NCBI GenBank assembly: GCA_946055445.1 | Contig: CAMGGF010000034.1 | Location: 1-9,848 of the forward strand | From: an uncultured Ruminococcus sp. | Lineage (GTDB): Bacteria > Bacillota > Clostridia > Oscillospirales > Acutalibacteraceae | Direction of reading: 5' to 3' | DNA length: 9,848 bases | Shown: positions 6,007 to 9,848 of the stretch, piece by piece | Numbering within the stretch: the stretch's first letter is position 1 | Layout of the letters: each line of letters begins with the position of its first letter | Program-made: the position numbers and the translations under genes | Notes under the pieces: model-generated | Seen by the model: only the letters and a program-made list of their open reading frames with translations | What the model was told of the DNA's origin: nothing | The model's database searches: none

Positions 6007-7173
6007 TTAGGAAAAAGAAAATGTCAAAACATTATAAACATATACAATCAAATAGCCGAAATACGCAAGGCTTTCCATAACAATCAGCACAAACATGCTT
6101 TGTCTGTAAGGCCGGTTCATATTGCGAAGTTTTGTCACCAAAGCCAAAAGTATCGGCGCCGTTAAAATTAAAATAAAGTAAGTTGTTCGCAGTAAAAATT
6201 GATAATTGTCCGCAAAAGTAAATGCCGTGAGAATCATATACAGACAAAATACAGCCAGGTCACGCGCTCGTCCGATGTGCAGTCGCTTACAATCACCATT
6301 GGCCTCCCCCACACTGTGGGGTACCATTTTATTGTGAACAGCCACACAACACCATAACATCAACACACAAAGGAGCGTGAAGAATATCAAATGGCAGAGT
6401 GAACCCAAAAATTGCCATATACCGAAAACATCATAATCCATATAGCCTTGCGCCTTGTCGCTCATCGTGCCTAAAAGCACCGAGGACGAGCCGCCGAAAC
6501 GGATAATCATACTGTATCCCACCCGTAACAGTATGGGCAACATCAGCATTGAAATCGCCATAAACAGGCCTTTCAGTTTACGGGTAACAGCAAAATACAA
6601 CCGTATCAAAACAAACACCAACATTGCGTAATGCACATAGCAAAGTGCAATATATACAATCCAACAAAGCCAACGGTGCTGTTTCTCCACTATATCCACA
6701 TACAGGAAAAATGCCATTACAGCAAAGCAAATATAAATTCGGACAACATCGATTACATAGCACAAATTGAAGTTCAATAAAAAGAAAACCAAAGCGAGCG
6801 TCATATCCGCGTGTTTCGCACCGAAATCTTTTTTCGCCTTATACAAAAGCGCAATGGAAAATCCGTATGTCAAAAGCACCGTAATCATCGGTAAAAACCG
6901 ATTGTCATCCACAAGAGAAGCGGCATAGATAAATACCGCCGCCAACGGATTTGAACCGGTATCATTTTTCAAAACCCAACGCCAACCTACATCCCGATAC
7001 AATTCCATTACATTGATATATCGGTACAAATCCATATTTTTGGTTGGCACAACAAAGAAGGCAAGCGCACCGAATGCACACACCGTTGCTGCCAAACATA
7101 TTCTATTGTGTTTTCTTCCGAAGACCAAATTTAATAAAATGACTCCGGCAAAAAGCAACAGTATGTATTGCAT
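6007..7173 (-). CDS. EpsG-family/Wzy-like polysaccharide polymerase
   Basis: This 388-residue, very hydrophobic membrane protein has roughly 11-13 predicted helices. It resembles the EpsG family (Wzy-type polymerases of Gram-positive exopolysaccharide loci), which joins flipped lipid-linked repeat units at the outer membrane face. Supporting patterns are an N-terminal VPTKNMDLYRYINV segment (42-55) with the D..Y.Y motif (D48, Y50, Y52) and DTGSNPLAAVFIYAAS (71-86). Also seen are a VRIYICFAVMAFFLY helix (144-158), where EpsG has its conserved Arg (R145), and ALCYVHYAML (176-185) with the conserved His (H181). A hydrophilic loop at about 280-305 separates two late helices. An AGAGGTGA ribosome binding site (7178-7185) lies 4 nt before the ATG. 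It sits between the GT4 glycosyltransferase (26 nt upstream) and a flippase, the usual place for a polymerase. Members of this class diverge strongly, so an O-antigen ligase-like or unassigned membrane protein remains possible. Confidence 0.82.
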   Translation of the reverse strand: MQYILLLFAGVILLNLVFGRKHNRICLAATVCAFGALAFFVVPTKNMDLYRYINVMELYRDVGWRWVLKNDTGSNPLAAVFIYAASLVDDNRFLPMITVLLTYGFSIALLYKAKKDFGAKHADMTLALVFFLLNFNLCYVIDVVRIYICFAVMAFFLYVDIVEKQHRWLCWIVYIALCYVHYAMLVFVLIRLYFAVTRKLKGLFMAISMLMLPILLRVGYSMIIRFGGSSSVLLGTMSDKAQGYMDYDVFGIWQFLGSLCHLIFFTLLCVLMLWCCVAVHNKMVPHSVGEANGDCKRLHIGRARDLAVFCLYMILTAFTFADNYQFLLRTTYFILILTAPILLALVTKLRNMNRPYRQSMFVLIVMESLAYFGYLIVYVYNVLTFSFS

Positions 7174-7199
7174 ATCTTCACCTCTTTTCGCAAGTACCG

Positions 7200-8417
7200 T
7201 TACATTTCAATAGCAGACACAAATGCTTGCATATTGATTTTCGAATCGTAATTTTTTTCCCAAAAGGCGTATGTCCGTTCACGCAGTTCACATTTTTCTC
7301 GGTAGGTTAGTTGTGTATAGCGGCAAATTGTGTTGTGGATTTCTTGCACAGAAGCCTCCGCGGACATTAAAAATCCGTTTTGCCCGTCACACAAAATTTC
7401 GGACACGCCGCCCACATTTGTTCCGATAACCGGGATTCCGAAGGACATACTTTCCATCATTGTAACGGGAATCCCCTCGGAAGCGGACACATTTAACAGA
7501 AAATCGAACTGTGTTTCAGAAATATATCGCATCGCATCGGCATTCTCCATTGCGCCGAGAAAACAGTAAGTCACATTTTCTTTTTCCGACAACAGTTCTT
7601 TTGCCGTTTGCAAAACCGCTTCGCGCTCTGTACCGTCACCGATATGCGTCCACTGAATCGTTACACTCGGTTCAAATGTTGCAAGGGTTTCCGCGATTTT
7701 TTCCACCCGCTTTACAGGCGACAAATACGAAAAACTCAAAATCGATATCGTATTTTTCTCTTGAAACGGGGAACGGGTATTTTGCCGCGGCACACCCAAG
7801 CGAAAAACACGGACAGGTACGCTCGGCGTGAAATTTTCTTCGAAATAGGTTTTCCCGTCCTCGCTGATACAGGCAAGCAAGTCGGTTTTTTGATTGGAAA
7901 TTGCCTTCATCGGCAAATACCAGTTGTTGTCCGCACGCAGATACAAATCTGCACGGTGCGCACGGGAAACCAATTTTTGCCCTTCGCGTTTCACCATAGA
8001 CGCAGACAGCACAGAATAGTCATTCCAATAGGTATACCAAACGGTGTTTGCCAATTGCGCCACAGGCAATTTTCGCAAATAGGAAGCAAAATGCAAGGCA
8101 CGCATAGAATACTTCAACATTTTCTTGCATTTAAACAGGCTAAACTCCCGTTTTTTTAACAGTTGCGCCGTTTCGCGATATATTGACGGCGAAAAAATCG
8201 TTTTCACCAATAATTTTACGGCTGCATAGTTTTTCTTCGCATCGTATCTGTAAATCTGCACGCCGTCGGGCAGTTCGGTTGTTTGCTCGTCCTTACTGTT
8301 TCTGGACACAACCGTAACCTGAAAATGTTTTACGAGTTCCGCGATTTCAGGGCGGATAAAACTTGCCTCTGCCATGCCAAACGGAAACGAGTTTGTACTC
8401 AGTATTAAATTTTTCAT
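7200..8417 (-). CDS. Glycosyltransferase, GT4 family (GT-B fold)
   Basis: This 405-residue cytoplasmic or membrane-associated glycosyltransferase should transfer a sugar from a nucleotide donor to the growing lipid-linked repeat unit. The N-terminal acceptor domain begins MKNLILSTNSFPFGMAEASF, with the FP.G...F (E/R) pattern of GT4 enzymes. The C-terminal donor domain shows LSFSYLSPVKRVEKI (227-241) with the S..K R diphosphate-binding pattern (K236, R237) and THIGDGTERE (257-266). It also has the EX7E motif (E314 and E322) inside SASEGIPVTMMESMSFGIPVI, and GTNVGGVSEIL (332-342). The ATG at 8417 is preferred to the in-frame ATG at 8453, because an AGGGGAAGG site (8422-8430) lies 4 nt upstream and the earlier start would overlap the flippase gene. 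Donor and acceptor are unknown. It could be the L-FucNAc transferase, but nothing in the sequence proves it. It is the only glycosyltransferase in the window. Confidence 0.93.
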   Translation of the reverse strand: MKNLILSTNSFPFGMAEASFIRPEIAELVKHFQVTVVSRNSKDEQTTELPDGVQIYRYDAKKNYAAVKLLVKTIFSPSIYRETAQLLKKREFSLFKCKKMLKYSMRALHFASYLRKLPVAQLANTVWYTYWNDYSVLSASMVKREGQKLVSRAHRADLYLRADNNWYLPMKAISNQKTDLLACISEDGKTYFEENFTPSVPVRVFRLGVPRQNTRSPFQEKNTISILSFSYLSPVKRVEKIAETLATFEPSVTIQWTHIGDGTEREAVLQTAKELLSEKENVTYCFLGAMENADAMRYISETQFDFLLNVSASEGIPVTMMESMSFGIPVIGTNVGGVSEILCDGQNGFLMSAEASVQEIHNTICRYTQLTYREKCELRERTYAFWEKNYDSKINMQAFVSAIEM

Positions 8418-8421
8418 CAAA

Positions 8422-8430
8422 CCTTCCCCT
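8422..8430 (-). promoter_or_regulatory. Ribosome binding site deciding the GT4 glycosyltransferase start
   Basis: AGGGGAAGG on the minus strand ends 4 nt before the ATG at 8417, in the 26-nt gap after the upstream flippase stop. It supports the 405-residue product rather than the 417-residue version beginning at 8453. Confidence 0.75.
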
Positions 8431-8443
8431 TTCCGCGCCTGTT

Positions 8444-9848
8444 TTATCCGCATTTGATTTTTTGAAGCACTTTTTTCACCGTGCCCGTAAGCAACGATTT
8501 TTCATAGTCATTAAAGCTGAAAAACCACATAAACAGCAAGAAAAATGCCACTAAAACAACGCCGTTTACGCCGAAACGCAGGAAGCGGTTTTGCATGGGA
8601 TTAAAATACTCACAAACGAGCCCGACAGTAAGCGTCAAAAGTAACCCCGGCGAAAGTTTTACAAAGGTTTCTTTGCCGAAACGCACCATATCCAACCCTA
8701 ATTTTTTCTTGTATATAACAGCCATTAAAACTGTGCGGACAGTATAGGCAATAAAAATGGAAAGGGACGCACCGATTGCCCCAAAAAAGCGGGAAAGTAC
8801 CAACGAGCAAAGCACATTAACGGCACCCATTGCCATAAATACATACGCCTGTAATTTTACTTTGTTTTCCACAATCAGCGTTGTGTTGCCGATTTGCATC
8901 GGTAGGTAGAAAATACTTGGAATAATCAAAAGCACCGCACACCAATAACTTTCCACAAAATCCGGTTTATTCCAGATATCCACAACAAAAGATTTGCCCA
9001 GCGCGATAAAGCCAACCGAAATCAACCCTACAATCATCAGTTGTATTCTGCCGATTTTAATCATCAGAGGCATCAATTCTTCGTCTTTTTTTCCGCTGAC
9101 AATAATTTTAGAAATACGCGGCATAAACATACCGTTAATCGCCGTTGCAAAGGTATACACATACCCCTCAATAGTTTGCGCCAAGCCGAATACGGCGCAA
9201 CCGACAGCACCCGTTGCAGAAACTGCCGCAATAATGGACGGCGTAATATTAAAAATCAAACGCTGCATAATACTGCCGACGGTTGTCCACATAGAAAACC
9301 CGAAAATTTCTTTCAAAAGTCCCTTGTCACGGAATTTGAAATTTACCTTCACCTGTGTTTTCTGATGTATAATCAGCAGTTTTACCACAATCGTTAGAAG
9401 CCCGGCAATCGCATTCACGGTCACTAGGGCATACACGCCGTATCCCAACAGTAACGCCGCTACCATAGCGACAATAATGAATACCTTGTGAAACAAATCC
9501 GCAAGTTTCAACCCGACAAACCGTTCATATGCCGTCATAATGCCGTTTAAGTTGGTAAACGGGAACGAAATCACACTGAACAAACCGACAATAATATACA
9601 GAACGCGGAAAGTATCCAGTTCCCCGCTTGAAAGATTGTCATAAATCGTATTGATGAAAAAACTGACAGCCACCAATATGCCGAGAATTGCGGCGTCTAT
9701 TAAGAAATACAGTTTATATACAAGTCCGAGAAAATTGTTGACCGCAGTTTGGTTGCCTTCGGCACGGTACCGCGACACATACCGCGAAACCGCCGCGCCC
9801 ATACCGAAATCCATTACAAACATTGTAATTAACGAGGTTGCAAGCGTA
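8444..9848 (-). CDS. Second Wzx-like oligosaccharide flippase, N-terminus cut by window edge
   Basis: The frame is open through the right edge, so the Met at 9823 is not the start; 467 residues are visible and about 40-50 N-terminal residues are probably missing by comparison with the flippase at 4433-5959. The visible part begins with the second membrane helix, followed by VMDFGMGAAVSRYVSRYRAEGNQ, equivalent to LLDLGVGGSVIRYMSKYRADGDK in the paralogue. Further hydrophobic segments run the full length, and a short basic tail (KKVLQKIKCG) follows an NDYEKSLL segment that also matches the paralogue. It is expected to act as a MOP-superfamily translocase of lipid-linked glycans. It is followed by the GT4 gene after a 26-nt gap with no terminator, so it is part of the same operon. 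Sequence divergence from the paralogue is substantial throughout, so this is not a recent tandem duplication. Confidence 0.9.
   Translation of the reverse strand, partial: TLATSLITMFVMDFGMGAAVSRYVSRYRAEGNQTAVNNFLGLVYKLYFLIDAAILGILVAVSFFINTIYDNLSSGELDTFRVLYIIVGLFSVISFPFTNLNGIMTAYERFVGLKLADLFHKVFIIVAMVAALLLGYGVYALVTVNAIAGLLTIVVKLLIIHQKTQVKVNFKFRDKGLLKEIFGFSMWTTVGSIMQRLIFNITPSIIAAVSATGAVGCAVFGLAQTIEGYVYTFATAINGMFMPRISKIIVSGKKDEELMPLMIKIGRIQLMIVGLISVGFIALGKSFVVDIWNKPDFVESYWCAVLLIIPSIFYLPMQIGNTTLIVENKVKLQAYVFMAMGAVNVLCSLVLSRFFGAIGASLSIFIAYTVRTVLMAVIYKKKLGLDMVRFGKETFVKLSPGLLLTLTVGLVCEYFNPMQNRFLRFGVNGVVLVAFFLLFMWFFSFNDYEKSLLTGTVKKVLQKIKCG

Noticed and set aside
6307..6321. CCCCACACTGTGGGG palindrome as an operator or terminator
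   Set aside because: It lies deep inside the polymerase coding sequence with no T-run and no other copy noticed in the window; it is kept only as a low-interest note.

Overview
The window is part of a capsule or exopolysaccharide biosynthesis locus. It probably comes from a low-to-mid GC Gram-positive bacterium of the Clostridia type (Oscillospiraceae/Lachnospiraceae-like). The evidence for this is the A/T-rich but not extreme composition, strong AGGAGG-type ribosome binding sites, a VanZ-family protein, an EpsG-type polymerase, and an NTP_transf_5 protein with the Firmicutes-style C-terminus. The taxonomic guess is inference; no marker gene is present.

Layout: one partial gene on the + strand (2-499) is the C-terminal part of a nucleotidyltransferase-like (NTP_transf_5) protein. 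It ends at a strong bidirectional hairpin terminator (about 509-550). Everything from there to the right edge is a single tightly packed minus-strand operon of eight genes, read from the right edge to position 558. In transcription order these are: a Wzx-like flippase truncated by the window edge (9848-8444), a GT4 glycosyltransferase (8417-7200), an EpsG/Wzy-like polymerase (7173-6007), a second complete Wzx-like flippase (5959-4433), a CapE-like UDP-GlcNAc 4,6-dehydratase/5-epimerase (4419-3382), a CapF-like bifunctional reductase/cupin epimerase (3380-2235), a small VanZ-family membrane protein (2230-1742) and a CapG/WecB-like 2-epimerase (1742-558). Intergenic gaps run from a 1-nt overlap to 47 nt. 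The operon promoter lies beyond the right edge.

How it works together: CapE, CapF and CapG homologues form the complete three-enzyme route from UDP-GlcNAc to UDP-N-acetyl-L-fucosamine, so the polymer very likely contains L-FucNAc. The GT4 enzyme adds one sugar to the lipid-linked repeat unit, the flippase(s) export it, and the EpsG/Wzy protein polymerises it. No initiating phosphoglycosyltransferase, chain-length regulator or other glycosyltransferase is visible; these must lie outside the window if the locus is complete.

I see no entirely new system. The points most worth a second look are the VanZ-family gene inserted between the capF and capG homologues with a TAATG stop/start overlap, and the presence of two different Wzx-like flippases in one operon. 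There are no tRNA, rRNA, CRISPR or mobile-element signatures, and no gene-free stretch over 300 bases.
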